This document shows, piece after piece, positions 1 to 5,581 of a DNA stretch of 7,096 bases (position 1 is the stretch's first letter; the number at the start of each line of letters is the position of its first letter). This DNA is from Paracoccaceae bacterium. Lineage in GTDB: Bacteria > Pseudomonadota > Alphaproteobacteria > Rhodobacterales > Rhodobacteraceae. A program made the position numbers and the translations under genes. The DNA lies in NCBI GenBank assembly GCA_024644285.1, contig JAHELH010000049.1:1-7096 (forward strand), in the 5' to 3' direction. Below the pieces are notes generated by a model. The model was not told the origin of the DNA. It made no database searches and worked only from the letters and a program-made list of their open reading frames with translations.

Positions 1-27
1 GCCGAGACGGGGGTTGTTGGGGCTCAT
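1..27 (-). CDS. Possible start of a downstream gene, cut by window edge
   Basis: An ATG on the minus strand at 27-25 overlaps the mnmD stop codon in an ATGA arrangement and opens a frame of nine codons (MSPNNPRLG) without a stop up to the window edge. Such four-base overlaps usually mark translationally coupled genes of one operon. Nothing in nine residues proves function. The short N-terminus resembles, from memory only, the cytoplasmic start of some DMT/EamA-family transporters in Rhodobacterales, which is a weak guess. No strong Shine-Dalgarno sequence is visible before the ATG, so it could also be chance. Confidence 0.35.
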
Positions 28-701
28 CCGGGCAGCCGCCCGACGGTCATGTGGCGCTTGCGCCCGAAACCGGCGCGGCGTTCAACCGCGAAACCTGCCG
101 CGGCGAGCGCGCGGCGGACATGGCCTGCCGCCGTGTAGGTCGCGAAACTGCCGCCGGGGCGAGTGTGAAGGGCAACCTGGGTCATGAGCGCGGGTTCCCA
201 CAATTCGGGATTTCTGGCCGGGGCGAAGCCGTCGAGGAACCACGCATCGGCGATGCCGGACCAACCCGGCAGGGTTTCTCGCGCGTCGCCGATCAGGATC
301 TCGGCGCTAAGGTCGGGCGTAACGATCCGGCGTGATCCGGCACGCAACGCCGCCAGGAGCGGTCCGGCCAGGGCATTCATGTCGGGAAAGGCGGCAAGCG
401 CCCGGTCGATGGCGTCCGGCGGCAGCGGGTAGGCTTCGAACCCGGTATAGCGCAGCGGCCCCGCCGCGCCGCTGCCGCGCCATGCCTGCAAGGCGGCGAG
501 CATGTTGAGGCCGGTGCCAAAGCCGAGCTCGGCGATGTGAAAGCCGGGGCGAAACCGCGCGGGCAAATCGTTGCCGTCCAGAAAGACGTGACGGGTCTCG
601 GATAGGCCGTCCTGGATCGAGAAGTATGGATCGTCGAAGCGGCTGGAGACCGGCACTGCGCCGTCCCGCCACTCGATCTCTGCGCGCTGGTCTGTCGCCA
701 T
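24..701 (-). CDS. mnmD: tRNA 5-methylaminomethyl-2-thiouridine methyltransferase, stand-alone MnmD type
   Basis: A 225-residue cytosolic SAM-dependent methyltransferase of the DUF752/MnmC(m) family. In characterised members it methylates nm5s2U34 to mnm5s2U34 in the wobble position of certain tRNAs. The SAM-binding loop ELGFGTGLN lies at about 58-66, followed by the acidic GFEAYP strand end at 87-92. The family signature DAWFLDGFAPARNPELW is at 152-168, and a late GGSFATYTAAGHVRRAL segment is at 183-199. The length equals the methyltransferase half of E. coli MnmC, so this is a complete stand-alone protein, not a truncation. The ATG at 701 is chosen because homology (WRDG...P.S..FDDPYFS) begins right after it. 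An AGG about 7 bases upstream is only a weak ribosome site. The frame stays open further upstream, but that stretch lies antisense to the next gene. It is divergent from the FAD oxidoreductase at 744, its probable functional partner. Confidence 0.93.
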   Translation of the reverse strand: MATDQRAEIEWRDGAVPVSSRFDDPYFSIQDGLSETRHVFLDGNDLPARFRPGFHIAELGFGTGLNMLAALQAWRGSGAAGPLRYTGFEAYPLPPDAIDRALAAFPDMNALAGPLLAALRAGSRRIVTPDLSAEILIGDARETLPGWSGIADAWFLDGFAPARNPELWEPALMTQVALHTRPGGSFATYTAAGHVRRALAAAGFAVERRAGFGRKRHMTVGRLPG

Positions 702-743
702 GGGAGGGCCTAGAAGGTTCGGCGGGCACAATGCGCAAGGGGC
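702..743. promoter_or_regulatory. Short divergent intergenic region between mnmD and the oxidoreductase
   Basis: Only 42 bp separate the two start codons. Both transcripts must begin here or inside the opposing coding sequence. I see no convincing -35/-10 pair on either strand. At this size the two promoters would be back to back or overlapping, which would favour co-regulation; that is inference. Confidence 0.4.
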
Positions 744-1826
744 ATGCGATTGGCAACGGGCGATGTGACGGTGGTGGGTGCGGGCGTGTTCGGCCTGGCG
801 ATCGGGTATTGCTGTGCGCGGCGCGGCGCACGGGTGCAGGTGATCGATCGCGAAGGCGTCGGGGCCGGGGCCTCTGGCGGCATCGTCGGGGCGCTGTCGC
901 CGCATGTGCCGGACAACTGGAACGCCAAGAAGCAGTTCCAGTTCGAAAGCCTGATCACAGCGCAGGATTTCTGGAACGGGGTCGAAGCGTGCTCGGGCAA
1001 GAGCGTCGGGTACGGTTTGGTGGGGCGTCTGCAGTCTTTGCCCGACGCCAGGGCGGTCGACCTGGCGCGCGCGCGGGCGAGGGGCGCGGGAATGCATTGG
1101 CGCGGGAAGGCGCGGTGGGAAGTCGTGCGCGCCGGCGCGTGCGGCGACTGGGAGCCGGTCAGCCCTGCGGGCTGGCTCGTGCGCGACACGCTGTCGGCCC
1201 GGCTGCACCCGCGGCGGACCTGCGCCTCGCTGGCCGGGGCGATCCGGACCCTGGGCGGAGATGTCGTGGTGGGGCAGGTGGTGCCGCGGGGCCGGGTCGT
1301 CTGGGCGACCGGGGCTTCGGGGCTCGAGGCCCTGTCGCAGGCGCTGGGCCAGCCAGTGGGCAGAGGTGACAAGGGGCAGGCCGCTTTGCTGCGATACGCC
1401 GCGCCCCGTGCGCCGCAGATTTTCGCGGATGGTTTGCACATCGTTCCGCACGATGACGGGACCGTCGCGGTCGGGTCCACAAGCGAGCGGGACTTCGACG
1501 CGCCGCAGACAACCGATGCGCAGCTCGAGGCCTTGCTGGAGAGGGCGGTGACGCTGGTCCCGGCGTTGCGCGGTGCACCAGTGCTGGAACGCTGGGCCGG
1601 CCTGCGGCCGCGCGCGATCAGCCGCGCCCCGATCCTGGGGCCATGGCCGGGGCAGGCGGGGCACTACATCGCCAATGGCGGCTTCAAGATCGGTTTCGGG
1701 ATGGCGCCGAAAGTGGCCGAGGTGATGGCGGACCTGGTTCTGGAAGACCGCGACGCTGTTCCCGAGGGGTTCCGGGTCGAGGACATTCTTCAATCGCCGG
1801 AGAAGCAGTCCCCCGGCACGACGTAG
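744..1826 (+). CDS. FAD-dependent oxidoreductase, MnmC oxidase-domain type (DAO superfamily)
   Basis: A 360-residue flavoprotein. The N-terminal Rossmann motif is VVGAGVFGLAIG (G12, G14, G17), with D35 at the end of the second strand for the ADP ribose. The C-terminal FAD-contacting segment includes RWAGLRPRAISRAPILGP at 283-300 and YIANGGFKIGFGMAP at 308-322. This is the D-amino-acid-oxidase fold shared by the C-terminal half of MnmC, which oxidatively removes the carboxymethyl group of cmnm5(s2)U34 to give nm5(s2)U34. The assignment to that step rests on the fold plus the head-to-head position beside mnmD, 42 bp away. A general amino-acid or amine oxidase remains possible. ATG 744 is the only start after the in-frame stop at 711; the AAGGGG before it is very close (one to three bases), so initiation looks weak. 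A GTG at 765 would still keep the whole Rossmann motif. The last 37 bp overlap the convergent GT39 gene. Confidence 0.85.
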   Translation: MRLATGDVTVVGAGVFGLAIGYCCARRGARVQVIDREGVGAGASGGIVGALSPHVPDNWNAKKQFQFESLITAQDFWNGVEACSGKSVGYGLVGRLQSLPDARAVDLARARARGAGMHWRGKARWEVVRAGACGDWEPVSPAGWLVRDTLSARLHPRRTCASLAGAIRTLGGDVVVGQVVPRGRVVWATGASGLEALSQALGQPVGRGDKGQAALLRYAAPRAPQIFADGLHIVPHDDGTVAVGSTSERDFDAPQTTDAQLEALLERAVTLVPALRGAPVLERWAGLRPRAISRAPILGPWPGQAGHYIANGGFKIGFGMAPKVAEVMADLVLEDRDAVPEGFRVEDILQSPEKQSPGTT

Positions 1827-3223
1827 ATCGTCTGCGGATGGCGGCGGTAGGCGCCTGTCTCTGGCGCGACGCGGGCAAATTGCTGCGCGTCCTCGGGGCA
1901 GGGTACGGGGTGGTCGCTGCGGGTGACGTAAAGAAGCGGCTCGGTTCCGCCGGGATAGGGGAATTTCAGCGAGTAGTGGTGCGGCGCGCGGCCTGCGGTC
2001 GGCGGGGCGTAGACAATCGCCGGGTGGTAGCGGCCCGAGTAGAACAGGTCGGCCAGCACGTCCCGGTCGGAGGCGACGATGATGTCCAGGCCTGTCTCGT
2101 CCGCGGCGTCGAGGATCTCTCCGGTCATCTCGACCCGGCCCACGTAGCGCTCCAGCGCCAGATTGCCGCCGAGGCGCAGGCTGTCGGCGGCGAGCGTGGA
2201 CAGCGGCAGGATCAGGGATATCGCTCCGTTGAAGACGAAGGATGCGATCAGCCAGGCGCGGTGGCGGCCCATGAGCCACGGCACCGCGCAGAGGGTGCCG
2301 GCGAGATAGGCCGAGGCCGCCCAGTTGGCGTAGGCCTGTGCCAGCAGGGCCTGGCCGCAGACAATGGCGACGATGGGGACCGCGAAGAGCAGAAACAGGC
2401 GGTACTCTGATTCGAGACGGGCCCAGCGCAGGGTCATCGCCAGCAGCGCACCGAACAGAACGGGGCCGACGACGCCGAACTGGCTGACGAAGAACTCTGC
2501 CAGACCGCCGAGATTCAGCGACGCCCGGGCGCCCGGATCGCGTACCCAGTCGGCATTGTCGAGCGTGTGCTGGACGGTTGAGAACCCGTTGAAGACGTTC
2601 CAGACGAGGTTCGGCGAGAGCGTGAACAAAAAGCCCAGCAGCACGAGGGCCGCCATGCGCCAGTTCGGTCTGGCCCATGGCAGCAGGACCGCCGCGAGAC
2701 CGGCGCAAAGCAGGTAATAGACGGCCGCGTATTTCGCCAGGGCGGCGAGGCCTAGCGCGGCGCCGGTCAGCAGCGCCACGAACCAGCGGGGTTCCGCGAG
2801 CAGCCGGATGTAAAGTGCAAGCGCCGCGGCGAGGAAGGGGAACATGACCGTGTCGGTCGAGATCAGCAGGCTGGCCAGCGCCACCATCGGCAGGGTGATG
2901 TAGGCCAGCGCGACCAGGATCGCGGGCCGGGCGCCGTAGATACGGGCCGCGCTGGCGCCCAGGATTATCGCCGTCACGCCGTGCAGCAGCGGCGCGGGCA
3001 GGCGGATCCAGAACGGCGCATCGCTGCCGGCCAGGTCGGTCGCTGCGCGGATCACCCACCCGATCAGCGGCGGCTTGGAGTAGTAACCGAAGGACAGTTC
3101 CTGACCCCACAGCCAGTATTGCGCCTCGTCGACGAAGAGGTCGGTGCGGTTGTAGGCGAGGAGCACTATCCGCAATCCGGTGATCGCCAGCACGCCCGGC
3201 AGGGCGACGTGCCACCAGATCAT
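1790..3223 (-). CDS. GT39-family (ArnT/PMT-like) integral-membrane glycosyltransferase
   Basis: A 477-residue polytopic membrane protein with about ten or more hydrophobic helices in the first three quarters and a soluble C-terminal tail. Near the N-terminus is FVDEAQYWLWGQEL (acidic pair at about 32-33), followed by GYYSKPPLIGW (SKPP at 49-52). This first-loop arrangement, with a catalytic acid and then the lysine/proline loop, is typical of GT39/ArnT-type enzymes that take a sugar from a polyprenyl-phosphate donor on the periplasmic side. STDTVMFPF lies at about 122-130. It is the last gene of the GT2-LAB_N-GT39 cassette, so the GT2 protein probably makes its donor. The acceptor is probably lipid A, LPS core or another envelope glycan; sequence does not say which. 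ATG 3223 leaves a 4-bp gap to the upstream stop. A GTG at 3250 adds nine residues and overlaps the upstream gene by 23 bp. Neither has a good ribosome site. Confidence 0.9.
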   Translation of the reverse strand: MIWWHVALPGVLAITGLRIVLLAYNRTDLFVDEAQYWLWGQELSFGYYSKPPLIGWVIRAATDLAGSDAPFWIRLPAPLLHGVTAIILGASAARIYGARPAILVALAYITLPMVALASLLISTDTVMFPFLAAALALYIRLLAEPRWFVALLTGAALGLAALAKYAAVYYLLCAGLAAVLLPWARPNWRMAALVLLGFLFTLSPNLVWNVFNGFSTVQHTLDNADWVRDPGARASLNLGGLAEFFVSQFGVVGPVLFGALLAMTLRWARLESEYRLFLLFAVPIVAIVCGQALLAQAYANWAASAYLAGTLCAVPWLMGRHRAWLIASFVFNGAISLILPLSTLAADSLRLGGNLALERYVGRVEMTGEILDAADETGLDIIVASDRDVLADLFYSGRYHPAIVYAPPTAGRAPHHYSLKFPYPGGTEPLLYVTRSDHPVPCPEDAQQFARVAPETGAYRRHPQTIYVVPGDCFSGD

Positions 3224-3227
3224 GTTG

Positions 3228-3536
3228 TCAGGAGCGGCGCTTTTCGGCACGGATCAGGTAGATATTGCGCAGGTAGATGAACAGCCCCACCGACTGTCCG
3301 AGGACGAAGACGGGATCGGCGCGGTAGATCGCATAGCACAGCAGGATCAGGCCGCCGCCGATGGAGAAGTACCAGAACGCCATCGGGATGACCGAGCGCC
3401 GCTCGCGCTCGGAGGCGATCCATTGCACCAGGAACCGCCCCATGAACATCAGCTGGCCGCACAGTCCGAACACGACCCACCAGAACTCGGTCCAGCTATG
3501 CACATGCAGCCAGCCAAAGACGGTGTCGATGCTCAT
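3228..3536 (-). CDS. Small LAB_N (lipid-A biosynthesis N-terminal domain) membrane protein
   Basis: A 102-residue membrane protein that consists almost entirely of a LAB_N domain. The pattern is GQLMFMGRFLVQWIASE at about 27-43, then SVIPMAFWYFSIGGGLILLCYAIYR at 48-72, and DPVFVLGQSVGLFIYLRNIYLI at 74-95. Three hydrophobic segments (about 16-37, 52-71, 77-95) fit the PQ-loop-like helical hairpins of the family. The domain is named from its fusion to some lipid-A-disaccharide synthases (LpxB) but also occurs alone beside polyprenyl-phosphate glycosyltransferases, as here. The role is not established; a membrane partner or anchor for the GT2 enzyme, or help in lipid-linked sugar handling, is my inference. 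ATG 3536 overlaps the GT2 stop as ATGA, indicating translational coupling. An upstream in-frame GTG/ATG extension would only add a polar stretch encoded inside the GT2 gene. Confidence 0.9.
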   Translation of the reverse strand: MSIDTVFGWLHVHSWTEFWWVVFGLCGQLMFMGRFLVQWIASERERRSVIPMAFWYFSIGGGLILLCYAIYRADPVFVLGQSVGLFIYLRNIYLIRAEKRRS

Positions 3537-4258
3537 GCGCCGCCCTTGGCCACGGCGGCCTTCTTGCGGCGGCGGATCAGCCACGACACACCGATCAGAT
3601 CGTAAATGCCGACAAGGGCGCGTTGCAGGTTGTTGTATTTCGACTGTCCCGACAGGCGCTGCGCATGGGCGACGTCGACCAGAACCACCTGCCAGCCGTC
3701 ACGTTTGAACAAGGCGGGAAGGTAGCGGTGCATGTGATCGAAATAGGGAAGGCGGAGAAAGGCGTCGCGGCGGAACGCCTTGAGCCCGCAACCGGTATCG
3801 CGGGTGCCGTCATTCAAAAGCCTGCTGCGCAGCGCATTGGCGAACCGCGAGGCGAGGCGCTTGGACAACGTGTCCTGCCGCCCCACCCGCTGTCCCGCCA
3901 CAAGCCCCACGGTGCCGGTCTGATCGGCGAGCAGCGGCGCAAGGAGCCTTGGCAGTTCCGAGGGCGGATTCTGCCCGTCGCCATCCAGGGTCGCGATTAC
4001 CCCGGCGGACGCGGCCTGGACGCCGCTATGGACGGCCGCGGATTGCCCGCCGGACCGGTCGTGTTGCAGCAGGCGCAGGTTCGGATGGGTGCCCTGCAGG
4101 TTGCGGACATTTTCCGCCGTGGCATCGGTCGATCCGTCATCGACGATGACGATCTCGGCCAGGTTCAAGTCACTGCAGGCGCGGGCAATCCCCTCGATCA
4201 GGGGCGCGACGTTATCGGCCTCGTTGTGCATCGGGATGACGATGGCGACCGATGTCAT
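3533..4258 (-). CDS. GT2-family glycosyltransferase, polyprenyl-phosphate sugar synthase type (DPM1/ArnC-like)
   Basis: A 241-residue GT-A fold enzyme that probably transfers a sugar from a nucleotide donor onto a polyprenyl phosphate at the cytoplasmic face. It shows VAIVIPMHNEADNV near the N-terminus, VIVDDGSTDAT at 37-47, a metal-binding LDGDGQNPP at 91-99 (D92, D94), DTGCGLKAFRRD at 154-165, and MHRYLP/SKYN elements at 176-209. These are features of the dolichyl-phosphate-mannose-synthase-like branch. The C-terminus has only one moderately hydrophobic segment (about 216-229) and ends in a basic tail, unlike ArnC-type enzymes with a two-helix anchor. The LAB_N protein encoded next may supply membrane contact. 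ATG 4258 has GGAG five bases upstream, so it is preferred over the GTG at 4264. The sugar identity cannot be read from sequence. Confidence 0.92.
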   Translation of the reverse strand: MTSVAIVIPMHNEADNVAPLIEGIARACSDLNLAEIVIVDDGSTDATAENVRNLQGTHPNLRLLQHDRSGGQSAAVHSGVQAASAGVIATLDGDGQNPPSELPRLLAPLLADQTGTVGLVAGQRVGRQDTLSKRLASRFANALRSRLLNDGTRDTGCGLKAFRRDAFLRLPYFDHMHRYLPALFKRDGWQVVLVDVAHAQRLSGQSKYNNLQRALVGIYDLIGVSWLIRRRKKAAVAKGGA

Positions 4259-4363
4259 GGGCACTCCAGCAAGGCGCGGAACGCTCGCGGCGCTCTGCCA
4301 ATGCGTTAAACACAGACGTGCGCGATGTCCACCGGAACGGCAGGTGCGAGAGCCCCGCCGCGA
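4259..4363. other. Intergenic gap between lacI and the GT2 gene
   Basis: The gap is 105 bp between two genes on the same strand. I see no hairpin followed by a T-tract that would end the lacI transcript, so read-through into the glycosyltransferase cassette is possible. The gap contains the weak promoter candidate at 4305-4331 and the GT2 ribosome site at 4264-4267. Confidence 0.5.
4305..4331 (-). promoter_or_regulatory. Weak promoter candidate for the glycosyltransferase cassette
   Basis: Reading the minus strand, TGGACA (4331-4326) resembles a -35 box and TTTAAC (4310-4305) a -10 box. The spacer is 15 bases, shorter than the usual 17. Transcription would begin about 40 bases before the GT2 start. 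It lies in the 105-bp gap after lacI, so the cassette may have its own promoter instead of being read through from lacI. In such GC-rich DNA the match could be chance. Confidence 0.25.
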
Positions 4364-5395
4364 TCAGCGCTTGAGCGTGTCGCCGAGCTGCAGTTTCGGC
4401 GTCAGGACGATCTTCTTGGCGCCGCCGTTATCGGATCCCGCGTGTTCGACGATGATCTTCGCAGCCTCGCGTCCGATCTCGCTGCGGCAGGCGTCCATCG
4501 TGGCAAGCTGGCGCGGCAGACCGTCCAGCAATTCGACCCCGTTGAACCCGGCCAGGCCCACCTTTCCCGGTACATCGATGCCATTGCCAAGGCAGTAGAG
4601 CAAACCGCCGGCGCCGATCATGTCGTTGGAATAATACAGGAAATCCAGGTCAGGGGAGCGCTTGAGGATCGATTCGGTCATCTCGCGGCCTTTCAGCAGA
4701 GCCGAACCACCTTCGTAGAATTCCTGGTCGGCAACCTCGAGCCCCTCTTTCGCCAACGCCTCGGTAAAGCCCTCGAACCGCTTTCGCGCGCGGTGGTCGA
4801 GCGGCATCTTGGTGCCGAGAAAGCCGATCTTGCGGTAGCCGGCCTGCACGATGGCCTTGGCCATCTCGCGGCCCGCGCGGCGGTGCGAGATACCGACGTT
4901 CGCGTCAATCGGCTCGCCGTCGGTGTCCATGATCTCGACGATCGGGATCCCGGCGGCCTTGAGCATGTTCCGCGCGGCGTCGGAATGCTCGAGGCCCGCG
5001 ATGATCACCCCGGAGGGCCGCCACGACAGCATCTCGTAGAGCACCTGTTCTTCGCGCTCGGGCTTGTAATTCGTGACGCCGAAGACCGGTTGAAGTTCGG
5101 TATCCTCCAGCACCTCCGAAATGCCGGTCAGTACGTCGGGAAAGACAAGGTTGCTGAGCGAGGGCACGATCACGGCGACGAGGTTGACCCGGCTGGAGGC
5201 CAGGGCGCCGGCGATCTTGTTCGGCACGTAACCCAGCGTCTTGGCGGCGTTGAGGACCCGGGTGCGGGTTGCCTCGGATACGTCGCCCCGGTTGCGCAGC
5301 ACCCGGCTGACGGTCATTTCGCTGACGCCAGAGGCCTCTGACACGTCGCGCAGCGTCAGCGGTCGGTTCACATTGGCCGTGGCATTCTTGGACAA
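4364..5395 (-). CDS. LacI-family transcriptional regulator
   Basis: A 343-residue repressor of standard LacI length. The N-terminal helix-turn-helix TLRDVSEASGVSEMTVSRVL spans about 14-33, followed by GDVSEATRTRVLNAAKTLGY and the hinge YVPNKIAGALAS (56-67). The rest is a periplasmic-binding-protein-like effector domain, with VNLVAVIVPSLSN at 70-82, YRKIGFLG at 187-194, YYSNDMIGAGG at 254-264 and VGLAGFNGVELL at 279-290. The effector is unknown; the general look recalls gluconate/sugar-acid regulators such as GntR of E. coli, but this is weak. The start is taken as TTG 5395, because GGGGAG lies 7 bases upstream and the HTH begins about 13 residues in, as usual. Extending to 5542 would add a proline/arginine-rich segment of non-coding look. 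It is divergent from the CoA-transferase gene across a region with an operator candidate, so self-control and control of that neighbour are both plausible. The operon targets could also lie elsewhere. Confidence 0.92.
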   Translation of the reverse strand: MSKNATANVNRPLTLRDVSEASGVSEMTVSRVLRNRGDVSEATRTRVLNAAKTLGYVPNKIAGALASSRVNLVAVIVPSLSNLVFPDVLTGISEVLEDTELQPVFGVTNYKPEREEQVLYEMLSWRPSGVIIAGLEHSDAARNMLKAAGIPIVEIMDTDGEPIDANVGISHRRAGREMAKAIVQAGYRKIGFLGTKMPLDHRARKRFEGFTEALAKEGLEVADQEFYEGGSALLKGREMTESILKRSPDLDFLYYSNDMIGAGGLLYCLGNGIDVPGKVGLAGFNGVELLDGLPRQLATMDACRSEIGREAAKIIVEHAGSDNGGAKKIVLTPKLQLGDTLKR

Positions 5396-5408
5396 GGCCG
5401 GTCTCCCC
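5389..5408 (-). promoter_or_regulatory. Shine-Dalgarno and TTG start of lacI
   Basis: On the minus strand GGGGAG is followed by seven bases and then TTG at 5395-5393. No ATG occurs at a suitable place in this frame; the next GTG lies eight codons further in with no comparable ribosome site. This pairing decides the start of the regulator. Confidence 0.65.
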
Positions 5409-5427
5409 TGCGGTTCGGACACGTTAG

Positions 5428-5441
5428 TGTTAGCGGTAAAG
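5428..5441. promoter_or_regulatory. LacI-type operator candidate
   Basis: TGTTAGCGGTAAAG fits the general LacI-family palindrome TGNTANCGNTANCA at eight of ten fixed positions, with the typical central CG. It lies 32-46 bases before the lacI start, and on the minus strand it covers the place where a -10 box would sit if TTGGAC (5456-5451) were the -35. Binding there would fit autorepression. The left half is preceded by another GTTAG (5423-5427), giving a short direct repeat. The right half departs from symmetry, so confidence is moderate. Confidence 0.45.
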
Positions 5442-5446
5442 GGGAC

Positions 5447-5458
5447 GCTTGTCCAAGC
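5447..5458. repeat. Short inverted repeat GCTTG-TC-CAAGC
   Basis: A 12-bp inverted repeat with perfect 5-bp arms and a 2-bp centre lies six bases beyond the operator candidate in the lacI/CoA-transferase intergenic region. It may be a second regulator site or chance. It is too short for a terminator and has no T-tract. Confidence 0.3.
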
Positions 5459-5496
5459 CAAGCAGGCGTCTTTCGTTCGCGATCGTGACCTGATTT

Positions 5497-5539
5497 CCGG
5501 GCCGGGTTCGGGACCGGGCCGTGGCGCTGCGGGGCCCGG
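5497..5539. repeat. GC-rich repeats able to form alternative hairpins
   Basis: CCGGGCC occurs at 5497-5503 and again at 5514-5520, and its complement GGCCCGG is at 5533-5539. Either copy can pair with the third, giving a stem of seven G/C pairs with a 12-base loop (inner pair) or a longer loop (outer copy). It sits 40 bases before the CoA-transferase start and would be part of that leader if transcription begins upstream. No T-tract follows, so it is not a normal intrinsic terminator. Confidence 0.4.
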
Positions 5540-5566
5540 CATGCGATGCTGCGGGGCATTCGAACC

Positions 5567-5581
5567 GGGAGGATGCCGATG
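5567..5581 (+). promoter_or_regulatory. Shine-Dalgarno that fixes the CoA-transferase start
   Basis: GGGAGG at 5567-5572 stands six bases before ATG 5579-5581, an ideal spacing. It touches the in-frame ATG at 5573, which is therefore an unlikely initiator. This makes the protein begin MQPLKGL, matching where family members normally start. Confidence 0.75.

Noticed and set aside
702..3215. The mnmD reading frame stays open far upstream on the minus strand, giving a hypothetical protein of over 1000 residues
   Set aside because: The extension is antisense to the oxidoreductase and in a wrong frame of the GT39 gene. It is rich in Arg, Pro and Ala without domain motifs, a usual effect of GC-rich DNA with few stops. 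Family homology starts at ATG 701.
3537..3584. Sixteen-residue N-terminal extension of the LAB_N protein
   Set aside because: It lies inside the GT2 coding end and is polar (Pro, Gln, Gly, Arg). The ATG at 3536 overlapping the GT2 stop is the typical coupled start and matches where the family domain begins.
4259..4363. Intrinsic terminator after lacI
   Set aside because: Only short GC-rich repeats are present and no T-run follows on the minus strand.
4325..5341. Long plus-strand open frame opposite lacI
   Set aside because: It mirrors the coding frame of a clear LacI-family gene and shows no recognisable motif or ribosome site.
5396..5542. N-terminal extension of the LacI regulator to an upstream ATG
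   Set aside because: The added residues are Pro/Arg-rich and low in coding character, the region holds operator-like and hairpin elements, and TTG 5395 has a good Shine-Dalgarno sequence at the right distance from the HTH.
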